Source: Phlebiopsis flavidoalba | Taxonomy: Eukaryota > Basidiomycota > Agaricomycetes > Polyporales > Phanerochaetaceae | Length of the DNA stretch: 64,000 nt | Reading direction: 5' to 3' | Assembly: GCA_035772785.1 (NCBI GenBank) | Contig: JAOCPU010000007.1 | Coordinates: 372,001-436,000, forward strand | Shown here: positions 38,670 to 49,514 of the stretch, piece after piece | Numbering within the stretch: position 1 is the stretch's first letter | Layout: every line of letters begins with the position of its first letter | The notes under the pieces: generated by a model | Told to the model about the DNA's origin: nothing | Database searches by the model: none | The model's input: only the letters and a program-made list of their open reading frames with translations | Program-made: the position numbers and the translations under genes

Positions 38670-41028
38670 TCAATTCTTGGCCTGGTCCCAATAGCCCGAC
38701 AGGCTTCTCGCCGATCAGCACCTCCTTGCGCTGCACCGTCAGTGGGGCAACTCTTCGGCCGGAAGTTGTTGAAGGCGCGGTCCCGGAGCTGACCCTCCCA
38801 AATAAGCCAGCACTTGTTGTCCTCCAGCGAGACGCTCTCGCCCTCGGCGGGGGTGGCAGCTCGCGCCTTTGCCCTTGTCCGCGACGGCAGCGTCCTCGCC
38901 CTCCTCGCCCTCGTCTACCATCTATCTCTACATCGTCGCCGCCGCGCTCCCGAGCGGCCTCCGTCCAGGCGATACGATGCGTCATGAGACGCTTGTACTG
39001 CCGAATGAACTTGTTGGCACCTTCGACGTAGACCATACTGAACGACGGGTGGAATATGCAGACGCCCGAGAGATTCATCTGCTCCGCGTTCTTTCTGACC
39101 TTGAATCGGTGGCGCAGGATCCGATAAGGTCTTGACCCTAGATACCAGTCACAGTGAGTAACCGATGCGTCGTGACGTCAATCAAGGTGACCTACTTGAA
39201 CACGGCACCGTAGATGCCCCTTCTTTTCTTCCTCGATCTTCTTTGTCTCGGTCTTTTCCCGTTTCTGGTCGTCGGTGAGCTTGCGCTCGGCGTTTCATCT
39301 TCTCGTGCTGATGTTTCCGCATTGCCACCTCGCGCCGGACGCGAGCCTCGACACGAGTTGGATCTTGGACCGCATCCGATGTCAAGACTTTCATGAGGTT
39401 TGCCAAGCGGACTAGTCATTGACCGTCAGCCGTGATACGTGATTTATAGGTCCACAATGACTCTTACCTTTCGGCGGATCGGGGGAGGAATGAGGCCCAT
39501 ACGAATACGGTCTCGCTTGTTCTTGTAATTCGGCTTGCCGTCGCTGTTTACGCAATTTCTTCTGCTCCTGTAAGAGAAGCATTGTCAGTACTCCTTTCTG
39601 GGGACCAGTGAATCGATGACCACGGACCTTCTTGGTTAGCTTCAGTGGCTTCAGTGCAGCCTTGTTCTTGTCACCAGGAGCGGGAATGGGAATAGGATGT
39701 TGGATATAGATACTGATGGGTGAGCCGTTATTGCGGATGTTCAGATGCTCCAAGCCGAGCGTTATGTCGTCGTAAGTCTTGTTTGGCAGTAGAGCAGCGT
39801 CCCACCATTCAGCGTCGGGAGGCGCGTCTCTCTGAAACAGTTGTTGAGTGAGGACTGCTATACCGAGAGGCAGAAAGTTACGTACTCGGATGTTCTTCTC
39901 GAGAGTCTCAAACTCGCTGTCCAAGCCCGCTTTCTTCGCGCTCTCCGCGATCCTCTGCTTCAATTGCTCGAGCTGAGCCTCCTGGCGGACCTGGTTACCG
40001 ATTTGCACGTTACTTGCCCTTCGGATTGAAGCGGAACTGACGGCCCACGCGCTCCTTAGGAGCTCCTTCAAAGCCGCTGTCAGGAGTGGCCGCGCCCCGA
40101 ACGCGTACGGATTTGCTTTGGATTCGATGGGTATAATCGGCGTCTGGACAGGAGGTGGTGTGGGTGCGTTCCTAGCGTTCGCCTAGCAGGTGAGGTGATA
40201 TATTGTAAGATATTAGCCGGTAATTACGCGTCGAACATACCTTGATCGAAGCAAACTTAGGTTGCATGGGCTTGTAACGGTCCTTCTTCGACTGTGGAGC
40301 AGGAACCGTGTTGTCGAGTAGCAACGGATGGGCAGCCATCTTCAAGCCAGCACCCTGCTGAGCAGGCTCAGGTACCTGTTTCTTGCTCTTCCCGGCCTGA
40401 GCCAGGCTCTTGTCAAGATCGGCATCAATATCTGCCCAATATGAGAATTGTATGGTGACGCGTACCATGTAGGGGTTGTCCTTCACTGCCAGCTTCGTTT
40501 GAGCCTCAGCCACGCGTCTCTTCGCCTCTGCGACACGCCTGGATATGTCATCTGTAGGAGCTGGAGATCCGGAATGAGGGGTGCGTAGAGTGGGCGTCGA
40601 CGCGGGACTCGGTGTCGCGACAAACACAGATGCTGGAGCGGAGGACAGTGATGCACCCTTCTTCATAGCAGCTATCTTCGCAGCAATCTCTGCCCGCTTC
40701 TGGGCAATGAGATCCGCATTGGCCTGGAACGTGCGATGTTAGCGTGTGGGGTATCCTCGAGCAGTAGAGCACGTTTACTGAAGGACCCGAAGACGAAGCA
40801 TGAGATGCGGCTCCTGAATGGCACAAACAGGTTATAGCGATATAGGGAAGGCATTGTAAGAAGCGAATTCACCTTACACTGGAAAGTAGGAAATAGGACT
40901 CACAGCATCACTGTGAGGTAGCACATGAGCAAGTAACCACAGTCAACGATGGAAGAACAGACCTTCTAGCTCTCTTTTGCGCTTCCAGAGTCGCCGCTGC
41001 CTTCGAAGGCTCGTTTTCTGTCACTCAT
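38670..41028 (-). CDS. PRP3: U4/U6 small nuclear ribonucleoprotein Prp3
   Basis: Prp3 is a component of the U4/U6.U5 tri-snRNP in the nucleus and is needed for pre-mRNA splicing. The N-terminus MSDRKRAFEGSGDS starts at 41028. The PRP3 domain follows with RYKPMQPKFASIK, DAEWWDAALLPNKTYDDI, SIYIQHPIPIPAP, LTKKEQKKLRKQRR and LANLMKVLTSDAVQDPTRVE. The C-terminal DUF1115 part has CIFHPSFSMVYVEGANKFI, RIAWTEAARERGGDD, NKCWLIWEGQLRDRAFNNF and a final GYWDQAKN with TGA at 38672-38670. Clear introns are 40724-40778, 40409-40465, 40183-40240, one of 54 bp before RDAPPDAEWW and one of 60 bp before EQKKL. Frames break near 38695, 38735, 38855, 39113, 39218 and 39294, and a compensating pair near 39481/39511 garbles about ten residues. 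Several breaks are homopolymer length changes. As Prp3 is essential where studied, I take them for sequence errors. Confidence 0.92.
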
Positions 41029-41254
41029 GCTGAGTGTGCCCGAGGTGAAGGAGGAAGCCGTTCAAGTGGACGTGGTGGTCTTGTTCAAGACATGTAACGG
41101 CAGGTAACAACTTGGTGAATGCCTGTAGAAGGCGCCGGGCATGAATAATAACCAGTGTTACTCGCGTTTTGAAGCTCCGAAGGCTCCAGTTTGTTACGAC
41201 GTTTAGTCGCACTACTTACCCGACCTCCGCTTCCCGACCTCCACTTCGGATAGC
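41029..41254. promoter_or_regulatory. bidirectional promoter region Prp3 / uL16m
   Basis: The start codons of Prp3 (-, 41028) and mitochondrial uL16 (+, about 41255) are about 225 bp apart and face away from each other, so this short segment must hold both promoters. No clear TATA box was seen, which fits housekeeping genes. If the uL16m start is further upstream, the region is shorter. Confidence 0.5.
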
Positions 41255-42045
41255 CATGAATTTCCTGTCCACGTCGCGGGTCCTGGCTCTCGGCAAGCCG
41301 GTCGTCGTCACCTCTCCCCTCACTAGCACTCGGGATCAACAGTTCGCGCCTTGGTACACAATTTGCACGCTTCCGGTCCCGTGCTCGCACCCCGAAGCGT
41401 TGAATGGATTTTTTAAACGTCAAAAGCGTGGCCTCCCTGTGCCCACTGGTGGGTCCATTAAAGGCTCAACACTGGCTTTTGGGGAATACGGAATCCGAGT
41501 CAAGGGAAATGGAATGCGCCTGACACAAAAGCAGCTCCTTGCGGCTGAGGATGCTATTAAGAGGAAGATTAAGGCTATCAAGGGGGCCAAGTGCTACATG
41601 AGGGTGTTCCCGGACCTGCCTGTTTGTGTGAAGGTATGTTCAAAACACTGTTCACCTGTGTGACATATTCTATAATGAGTATATCTTTTAGGGAAATGAA
41701 ACTCGTATGGGTAAGGGTAAGGGAACGTTCGAGTATTGGGCAGTGCGGTACGTTTCGCGAGGTTGAGCTACTGCTCCGACTAACACCATTCTCAGCGTTC
41801 CACCAGGACGTGTGCTCTTTGAGATTGGTGGTGCACCTATTCGTATAGAACTCGCACGAGAAGGTGTGACTGGTTTCGCGTTAATACCTAGCGTTCACTC
41901 ACACAAGTACCTAGCTCTTCGCCAGGCCAGCCATCGGCTTCCTACAATGATGGAGTTTATCGACCGCTCGGCGAACGTTCCACGACTTGGTAATCTACTG
42001 CTGGAACCCGAGACACCAGCAACACCCGCAACTACAAAGGCTTAG
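41255..42045 (+). CDS. mitochondrial large-subunit ribosomal protein uL16m
   Basis: The core reads GLPVPTGGSIKGSTLAFGEY, IRVKGNGMRLTQKQLLAAED, KCYMRVFPDLPVCVKGNE, TRMGKGKGTFEYWAVRVPPG, VLFEIGGAPIR and RQASHRLPTMMEFI. This is the L16 family in its organellar form; uL16 helps position the tRNA acceptor arm in the large subunit, here in the mitochondrion. Introns are 41634-41691, 41748-41795 and 41864-41914, all GT-AG and in phase with intact protein. The coding part from about 41400 to the stop at 42043-42045 needs no frame correction, making this one of the few clean genes. The N-terminus (41255-41400) should be a mitochondrial targeting sequence, but it is poorly conserved and may contain a further intron or error, so the start is tentative. 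The C-terminal tail is Pro/Ala/Thr-rich. Confidence 0.9.
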
Positions 42046-42080
42046 AATCCGAGGCACCAGCAGTACCCGCAACCACAAAG
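42006..42080 (+). repeat. 34-bp imperfect tandem repeat at the uL16m stop
   Basis: The segment encoding the Pro/Ala/Thr tail (42006-42039) is repeated at 42047-42080 after the stop codon with about five mismatches, at a period of 41 bp. The second copy is not in the gene's frame. It looks like an older local duplication. Confidence 0.7.
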
Positions 42081-42365
42081 TCATATCGCGCATTCGCCAC
42101 ATATTTATATGTGATTAGGCTCATCTGCATCATGCAAACGTCTCAATGTTGCAAAAAACCTACGCGGTCAGAGCGCAGAACCGTACGGCCGCGCACCCAA
42201 CACTTTACACCCGACATTTGTGGCCCTGGTGTCACACCGCTGAGTAGTTTAGTCCGATCCAGCTTCATTAATAGAGCATATTCCAGTTCGGACGAATCGG
42301 ATATTTTGGAAGTGCACAGACAGCAAGTCTAACACGAGGAAATAGCAGTAAGTAATCATACTGGG

Positions 42366-43034
42366 CTATGAGGATGGCTCTGCGAGTGCCTCCTTCCTTG
42401 CGCTCTCCAGTTCGCGCAACCAGCCAACGTCCCGAGCCACACTGGCAGCTCTTGCTCTTCTCCTCCGCTTGTTCAAGTGTGACCAATCTTCACCAACTCC
42501 GACCTCTTTTCCAAATACCACGGGCTCCGGTTTAGGTTTTGGTGGTGCTTGTTGTGGTTTAGGCTTCCACGCAAAGACGGCTTGTGTTGCCTGCAGATTC
42601 GCGTCCGCTGGGCAGCCTTGTCGAGTTTGAGATACAGAGCCGCAATCTCTTCCTGAGTGAATGTGACTGTGGTATAGACTCGCTGTATCTCGTTTCTTCT
42701 TGGCAAGAGCAGGAAGAAACGGCACTCTTCAAATACCTGCAAACTGCATGAAGTCCACGCAGAGCCCTGACACGGAGGCGACCAAATCATAATCGCACAC
42801 CTCATGGACCGAATAGCATGGTCATTGCTTGGAGGGGGAGAGGTCCATCCTGTGTTCAACAAGCTGCTCCGGAGTGATAGGATTCTTTGCGGTCGTGGTT
42901 GAAGGCTGCTGTAGCGCGAGCCGATAGACCTCGTGAACGGTCAGAGGCTTCGGGCTCTTACAGATGACATCGCGGACGATGTTCAACGCCTCTTTGGTCG
43001 CGCTATGACCCCAAATATGCGGTGGATGCCTCAT
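42366..43034 (-). CDS. uncharacterised conserved-looking protein
   Basis: The N-terminus MRHPPHIWGHSATKEALNIV, followed by CKSPKPLTVHEVYRLALQQP, reads as clean coding sequence. A probable intron (about 42737-42800) is followed by NEIQRVYTTVTFTQEEIAAL and YLKLDKAAQRT, then a Pro/Lys-rich linker (KPKPQQAPPKPKPEP) and a basic C-terminal part GEDWSHLNKRRRRARA ending LAEPSS before TAG at 42368-42366. The frame breaks near 42620 and 42700. I do not recognise the family. The first segment has the look of a winged-helix-like or organellar protein, but that is a guess. It is divergently paired with Dcp1. Confidence 0.6.
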
Positions 43035-43228
43035 AGCAGCGTGTCAGCCTCTTTCAGGCTGGCGAGTCTGAGGACGGTTGAGCTGGGAGGGAGCAAGGAA
43101 GGCTGCATGCTGAGGCGCCCGAGCGCACGTGCCGCATTCCAGCCATCGACGTCGACGCACTCCTTGTACCTCCTCCTCTCCCTCCCCTCGGTCCCTGTAC
43201 CTCCCACCCGCCGTCTGTCTGTACAATA
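43035..43228. promoter_or_regulatory. bidirectional promoter region of Dcp1 and its neighbour
   Basis: Starts at 43034 (-) and 43229 (+) diverge over 194 bp. The part nearest Dcp1 is strongly C/T-rich on +, as in the leaders of other genes here. No TATA box is evident. Confidence 0.5.
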
Positions 43229-45810
43229 ATGCCTCCTCGACGACCCCGCTCTAATTCCAATGTATCCGCTAGCAACATTCACATCGCACGAGCACCCCCG
43301 CATCTCCTCAGCTCAAGAAACATTCGCGCTTGCGCTCGACTCCATATATCAGAACAACTTGAACGTCATCAAACGCCGCGACCCATCCGTAGTCTCTATA
43401 TTGGATCAGTTTAGTCACATATGTTTGTACAATTTCAACGGCAAAACAGGAAAGTGGGTGCGCGAGGGCTATGAAGGCAGTATCTTCATTGTTGAACAGT
43501 ACGTCGGTGTTCCTCATTGTCCAGTCTCCGCTTTGTAACACTTTTGCAGTCGCGATGCTCCAAATTATGGCTTCTACATCTTGAACAGACTTGGTACAGG
43601 CGACTATAGCAGACGAATTTTCCCTGAAGACGATGTCGAGATACTCGGCAATTATCTCATGTATCGATACTACCATGATTTCACCGCAAAGCGCATAGCG
43701 ATGAACCTCCCCTATCCGCTTGCCTCCACAAGTACGACCCATGTTTGACCACGAATTCGCCAAGGATCTTTCCCTTCCGGACGAGTCAGAGTCAGCCGCG
43801 AAAGACTCGCGACAACCTTACCGTGCGCGAAGAAGGGCACTTCCGTCACTCTCGGCATATGGCAATTCCCTCAAAGCGATCGCGTAGAGACTCTGAAGGA
43901 CATCATGCTACGGTAAGCTAATCTGATTGTATCGGATTGTTACTCGTGTCTTATTGTGCTTGCGTAGACTCCATGAATGTGTGAAGCACGGACAGCCATA
44001 TCCAGAGCTGTACCGGTACGGTCCAGGACGTCCTCCGCCTCCCGCGCCGCCCTCCACTCAACCAGAGACTGGCGCCGTTGCTCCAAACGGAAACGGTCAA
44101 GGTAATCTAAACTCATATTTTCTGCGGCGACTGCTAATTGCACGACAGTGTTTGGTCAGCCCATTCGACCTGGAGTCGTCATGAACGTGGCTCAAACCCA
44201 GAGCCACATTGTAGACAATGGATTCTCATCTCACGGTACAATGGGGTCTCTGAGGTGGACAAGCTGTTTGCCAAGCTACAGCCCTCACCAACTACCATGG
44301 CCGCCGCTTCTGCAGCTGCAGCTCCTTCCACTGGATCTGTGCAGAAACTGGTTTGCAGCGCTAACAGGCCAGGAAAAAGCGCCATCCCATGCTAGCCCTG
44401 CCATTACACCAGCGCAGTCTATTCATCCTGGATCACAACCGACTCCTACCCGTGGCCTAGCTCTTCTTGATTCTATCTTCGCCTCCGTCTCGCAACCGGC
44501 TGAACCTCAACGCAATGCTCCACGCAGTATCCTGCGCCTGGAAGTAATCATACCTCAGCAGTCACGACTTCCACCACAGCCAGAGGAGATACAGATTGTT
44601 TCGCCGAAGCCACAATCCTCTCAGCTACCTCAGATCCTCACTCAGAATGTCATCTCCACACTTCTGGGCCTTAGCCCGAACTCTGCGAGCTCCCGCGCCT
44701 CTTCTGCAGCTTTGAGCTCCAACAGCTCCCACCGCTCCGAGGTAAACAAGCGTTATGAAGGCGATAACGAACTGAGTGAGAACGATGGAATATCAGACGC
44801 GGACCTTTCCGCCACCAAAATCGCGTTTGATGCCGTTTGGACCCTGCCATCCTCACTCGAGGAAACCCACATCTTGGCGTACCTTCGCACGCATACTCAG
44901 GACCGAATGGCGCGTCGCCTGGACCCCCAAGGCATACAGGGAGACGTCACTCCCCGTGCTCTCGCCCGCGGCATAGGCTCAACTTCCCCCACTCTGAATG
45001 GCCATCAACCCGATCCGCCCGTGCTGTCTCTTAGCTCGCTCATGAGCACCGCAAGCATCAGTGCCACCCCCATCCAACCTCCAGAGCCCGCTTCAACACC
45101 TAACCGCCACCCCACTGCGTCAAACGCGTCGCAGCGCGCCTCGACTCTCGTTCCCTTCACGGCGGACTCGGAGCTCTGGCCGTACCCTCGCGCACCCCTC
45201 AACGAAAACGAGTCCTCTGACGCGGACGTCGTCGAGCTCGACTTCTCGGACACGCGTGCGCTGAGTGACATCTCGCTCTTCCAGGCGAAACAGGCGAAAC
45301 AGGTCAAGACGGACCGCAAGCGCAAGAGCCGCAAGGAGCGGGCTGCGGACCGGCAGAAGGAGCGCGACGCGATTGAGGACGGGTGGGACGACCCGACGAA
45401 GGGCCAGGTGACCGTGAACGGGGTACAGGCGAACGGCAGCGGCAACGGGCAGCCCTTGTGTCTCGAGACGCTGCTGCAGTCCGCGAAGGAGCAACAGAAC
45501 GGCCATGTTGCCCCAATTGTGAATGGGAGCGTGTCCGACCATTCGACTGTTTCTTTCAACGGGAACGGTCAACAGGCGAGCAGTAGCCCTGCGGACGTTG
45601 CGCGCGAGACGATTCTCAACGTGCTGTCAACGCATCCCAAGGCCCCGGCACGGGACCTATCTCGAAAGCAGTTTGTCCAAGAGATGCTTGATCTAATTTA
45701 CGTGAGTGAGGCATCACTTCAAACTCTGAATTCTCTACTTACATGGTGCATAGCGGGACAGCAACTTTGTGGACCAACTGTACGCGGAATATTCGGGTTC
45801 GACAAGATAG
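43229..45810 (+). CDS. DCP1: mRNA-decapping enzyme subunit Dcp1
   Basis: Dcp1 activates Dcp2 in cytoplasmic 5' mRNA decapping. The EVH1/PH-like domain is clear: NNLNVIKRRDPSVVSILDQF, ICLYNFNGKTGKWVREGYEG, APNYGFYILNRLGTGDYSRR, DYLM-like GNYLMYRYYHDFT, and GIWQFPQSDRVETLKDIMLR closing the domain. A long disordered region follows, with RGLALLDSIFAS and PQILTQNVISTLLGL (short linear motifs typical of mushroom Dcp1). The C-terminal helix ARDLSRKQFVQEMLDLIY, spliced to RDSNFVDQLYAEYSGSTR, matches the trimerisation-domain position. Introns are 43499-43549, 43913-43967, 44102-44148 and 45702-45753. Frame breaks occur near 43738 and 43830, and a compensating pair near 44250/44345. The start may be 43229 (MPPRRPRSNSN) or 43260; the first junction is uncertain. 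The open frame that runs on to 46025 ignores the last intron. Confidence 0.92.
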
Positions 45811-46689
45811 TGTTCGTGAACGCGTCGTCTGTACGTCGGAGTCTCGTTCTGTATCCTGCGAATGGCGAGCTAATTTGGGGCTATAGATCAACTCATCTGT
45901 TCTCATTTACGTGTTTTCTGCTTGCACCATTAGCTTTGTTGTTCATGCTGTCGCTGCACACCATCACGCCCGTTGCAATTGATACGTCGCTCGTCCGAGC
46001 AATCGCGCCCACCTCATTCTCATGACAGTTTGACGTGAACTCTCAGAACACGGTGAAGTCCGCCGCACACAGTTGTGTTTAAGCTCCGTATCTACTGATC
46101 ATGTGAATTGTGTTGGAAGGCAGTGCACAATTGCATGCAAAAAGCAGGCTTCCATGCCAGGGGTACCTAACCGTCTCCGTCTTCGCTGGATGTCGATGGA
46201 GATGGATCTATACAAAACTCTTGTTGTTGAGAGTGTATCTTGAACTAGGCAAGCCTCGTCTAGCCTCGTCGCCGCCAGCTGCTCACTACGGGCTGCCTGA
46301 ATACGACACAAAAGGATACCCCGCAACGGATACACATGGACACGACTGTCGCAAAGAGAGGTGAATTGTCGGTATGTTCGCAATACCGACTGAGCTATGA
46401 CAACACCGCAAGACAGCAATACTTCGCAATATCGCTCACGGCGCTTCGATTGCACAGCACTCTACAGCTAGTCCTTGTCTGACTAGAAGGTGGTGTCGTC
46501 ACCCCTCGGAATATTACTATCGAGGTTGCTATCGCTATCGATCATATAGCGCGAGCTGCCACGGTGCTGTGCAACACACACCGGTCGTGATGATCCTTTG
46601 TTCTAGTTTGTTCTGCCAGCTGCTGCTGGCCAAAGCCAATTTAGCAATTCCATAAATAAACCTACCCATCGATCGTGCCTCCCAGGGCC
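45811..46689. other. intergenic, no gene seen
   Basis: The 3' region of Dcp1 and the upstream region of the first CipC-like gene. Short overlapping frames on both strands at 46099-46455 have no recognisable content. No tRNA-like cloverleaf was noticed. Confidence 0.5.
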
Positions 46690-46697
46690 TATATAAG
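46690..46697 (+). promoter_or_regulatory. TATA box of CipC-like gene 1
   Basis: TATATAAG lies 73 bp before the ATG at 46763 and is followed by a short C/A-rich leader. The second CipC-like gene has the identical octamer at a similar distance. Confidence 0.7.
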
Positions 46698-46762
46698 ACA
46701 CGGGGCATCCCAGCGACAGTCTTCACACAACTCTTCTCTCTTCTACATCTGCATACTCCAAC

Positions 46763-47309
46763 ATGGGCTGGTTCGACCAAGATACTTATGACCAAGTCCG
46801 TCTCTTTCCTTTACTGTGATAAGGCTGTAGTGCTGACATGCTGACACCGTCGCGAATTCAGTACCAGAACGCTGAGCCCCATGAGGCTAGCCTGAGCCAC
46901 GAGCTCATCGCCGTGCTGCGTCCTACGAGGTATGTCGATCCATCCTCGCCACAGCTCCGCGCGGCACCCACTGACACCCACAACAGGCTGCCAAGGCCTA
47001 CGAGAACCACGTCGCCGAGAACGGCCAGCCCCGAGAGCCATGCCAAGGCCAAGGAGATCCTGTGCGCCCCTTCCCCTTCTTGGTGTTACCCGTATATTAA
47101 GATACCGTTGCAGTGCCGGCTTCGCGGGTGCGTTCGTCGACCGTGAGGTTGAGACCCGCGGCCTCGATTTCATTGATCGCGAGAAGGCCAAGTACCAGGG
47201 TACGCGCATCTCCTCCATCGTCGTTGCGGGATCTCTTGGCTCACGGCTCGATCGTCACACAGCCCCAGCAGCAGCTCGAGCGAGCGAGTACGACAACCGT
47301 TACAACTAA
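46763..47309 (+). CDS. CipC-like (DUF3759) small protein, copy 1
   Basis: The spliced product reads MGWFDQDTYDQYQNAEPHEA, then LSHELIA, AASYEAAKAYENHVAENGQ, ESHAKAKEIL, AGFAGAFVDREVETRGLDFI, DREKAKYQ and ends YDNRYN. This is the DUF3759/CipC family, about 110 residues. It was named for a protein induced by concanamycin in Aspergillus, and its molecular function is unknown. Introns are 46796-46861, 46930-46986, 47062-47113 and 47200-47262. Two one-base changes are needed: a missing G near 46912 (GCC-GTGC instead of GCC-GGTGC) and an extra C in a C run near 47030. Both are homopolymer events. A strong TATA box and short leader suggest inducible or high expression. Confidence 0.88.
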
Positions 47310-48430
47310 ACGACGGGCTTCACATCGTGTCTGGGGTCTTGAGCAGGATGTCATCAGATATATGAAATGTACAAATTAAATACAAGAAATATATTGTGCT
47401 GATACACACCGATGAAGCGGCGCGTCGTGAACCAGAGCAAAAGTAAGATGAAAGCAAAGCGGCGGGCGATCCCCCTTGGCATACCTCGCTTTTACCACTG
47501 TGGGTGGCTGTTTGGCCGCTCCTAGTTGAACGCACCGGCGGACCCCCACGCGACGGCTATCATATATCAACCACGCCTGCGCTGCGCCCCACAGTCTTAC
47601 AGGTACGAGTGGTGCGCGCGCGAAAGGATCTGCTTGAACAGTTTGGGACGTGTGCCTCATGCACGTTGTGTCCTCGGACTGCTCGGTGACAGGCCCACTC
47701 CATCTCTACGCCTGCATCATGTGCTGGTGGGGACGCCGTCGCACAAAGACTTCATAGCCTGTGGGGATGACTGTATGTTCACTCTCTATTGCGAACACCC
47801 GCGTGAACTCACGCCACGTTCGCAGTCGTGAGGTACAACACAGTCTGACGTCAACACTCACTTGGTCTCGCGTTCATCACGCCTCGAAATGGCTTTGATA
47901 TATTGAGGCTGTGGCTCAGTTCGTTATTCCATGGAGAGGCAGAGGATACGGTGTACAAGGTGGACCGACCGGTTGTGGAACATGGAACCACGCGTCGCGA
48001 GGTAGATATTTCCCGCTCGTGCCTGGGATCCACTGCGCTTGACGTCACTTGTCGCGGTAGCAGACGTCGAAGGTTTCGCGAAATAAAGAGAGGTACGTAA
48101 AGAGATATCGGAGAAGAAACTATACAGACAGTCACACGCAACTAAGCTTTAGTACGTCCTAGATGTCTGTCGAAGAACGTTAAAGTTGAACTCACCGAGC
48201 CAAGGGCATCACTGGGAAGTGTGGTCAATTGATTCCAAAAAAAAATCCTGGGACCGTATGTGACTAAGGGTCACTGGAAAAATGATTCCAGTAATAAATA
48301 GCTGTGATGAACAGCAACCTCTCCACATACCGGTGAGAGGAGATAGTTTGTGCCCCTGGCGGAAGAGAAAGCCATTGCGTGCGAGCCAACGCTCTCGCGA
48401 TGATGGTGTGGAGCGAGCCATCGAGAGAGG
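47310..48430. other. intergenic between CipC-like paralogues
   Basis: Only short frames with no recognisable content on either strand. The segment contains the 3' region of copy 1 and the upstream region of copy 2. There is no sign of a third copy. Confidence 0.45.
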
Positions 48431-48438
48431 TATATAAG
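48431..48438 (+). promoter_or_regulatory. TATA box of CipC-like gene 2
   Basis: TATATAAG, 90 bp upstream of ATG 48521. The leader is rich in CACACC and similar C/A words, like that of copy 1. Confidence 0.7.
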
Positions 48439-48520
48439 CCCTGCACTCCTGCTCAGCTGCTCTGCACAACACACCCACTCTAAACCACTCACCTCACCCC
48501 ACACACTACATATCATCATC

Positions 48521-49087
48521 ATGTCTTCTTGGTTCGGTGGAGGCTCTGACCAGCAGCAGGCCTACGACCAGTACCAGCAGGTATGCTTCCCCCCGACTCG
48601 TCGCGTCGTCATCGCTTGATTGACCGCCTACCCCCCCGCTAGGTCGGCGACAGCCCTCACCAGGCTGAGGTATCGCACCCGAGCTCATTGCGGTGTGCCG
48701 CCGCCTTCGAGGTGCGTGAAATCGTCCCAGCCATCCATGTGATGCTGACGTCGAGTGTAGGCTGCGCGCTCTGTTATGAAAAGCACGTCGCGGCGAACGG
48801 CCAGCACCCACCAGCCACGCCGAGGCAAAGGAGCTCCTGTAGGTGGTCATGATCCTCGTTTGCGCACGTACTAACTACTTTGGCTGCAGTGCTGGCCTTG
48901 CGGGTGCCTTCGTGGACCGTGAGTTCGAGACCAAGGGGTCTTTGACTTTGTCGACAAGGAGAAGGCCAAGTACGAAGGTGAGGTGTGCTGTATGTCCGAC
49001 GTAGACGCACATATGCTCACAATGTATCGTGTACAGCACGCAGGCAGATCCATGACGCCTACGACAGCAACAAACGGCCAATTCTAG
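48521..49087 (+). CDS. CipC-like (DUF3759) small protein, copy 2
   Basis: The product begins MSSWFGGGSDQQQAYDQYQQ and continues with GDSPHQAE, a broken SHELIA segment, YEKHVAANGQHP, a broken SHAEAKELL segment, AGLAGAFVDREFETKG, FDFVDKEKAKYE (with one break) and RRQIHDAYDSNKRP. It is a paralogue of the gene at 46763, about 1.2 kb away and on the same strand, with the same exon pattern. The first intron is 48581-48642. Frame breaks near 48677, 48690, 48775, 48813, 48937 and 49081 exceed those of copy 1. The stop is TAG at 49085-49087 after one correction. The more numerous breaks could mean that this copy is decaying, but the core motifs are conserved. Confidence 0.8.
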
Positions 49088-49514
49088 GTTTGAACGGACT
49101 ATTGAAACGGACGGATGTATTACCACATGTACAAGATAATTGAATCGAGCTTCTAGCCATCGTGAATTGCGCCGTTTATTGAGTACTGATTACTTGGATG
49201 ACCTCTACTGTCTTGCAGTTCAGCCAGTTGAAAGCTCGTGAGTGACGGGAATTACTGGCAGAAGTGTGACTGTGAGACAATGGGGCGTGGTAAAATAGTC
49301 CTACTATCCACTGTTCCCACGCTCAATACTCAGATTGGAATTTAACGGTTCCTACTTACTGGTATCACAAGAACGGCCTTACAGTTAAGTACGCTATGCT
49401 TATGGATAATAAAGAGTAGTGGCGAACAGCGTATCTAATGCATATGAGGCGCGATGTTCAGACGTTCACTCCGCGCCCCTTTGGATAATACACTTACATG
49501 CACAATTCGGGACT

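Noticed and set aside
45811..46025. C-terminal extension of the Dcp1 open frame
   Set aside because: The intron 45702-45753 joins to RDSNFVDQLYAEYSGSTR and a stop at 45810, the expected Dcp1 ending; the extension reads through the intron.
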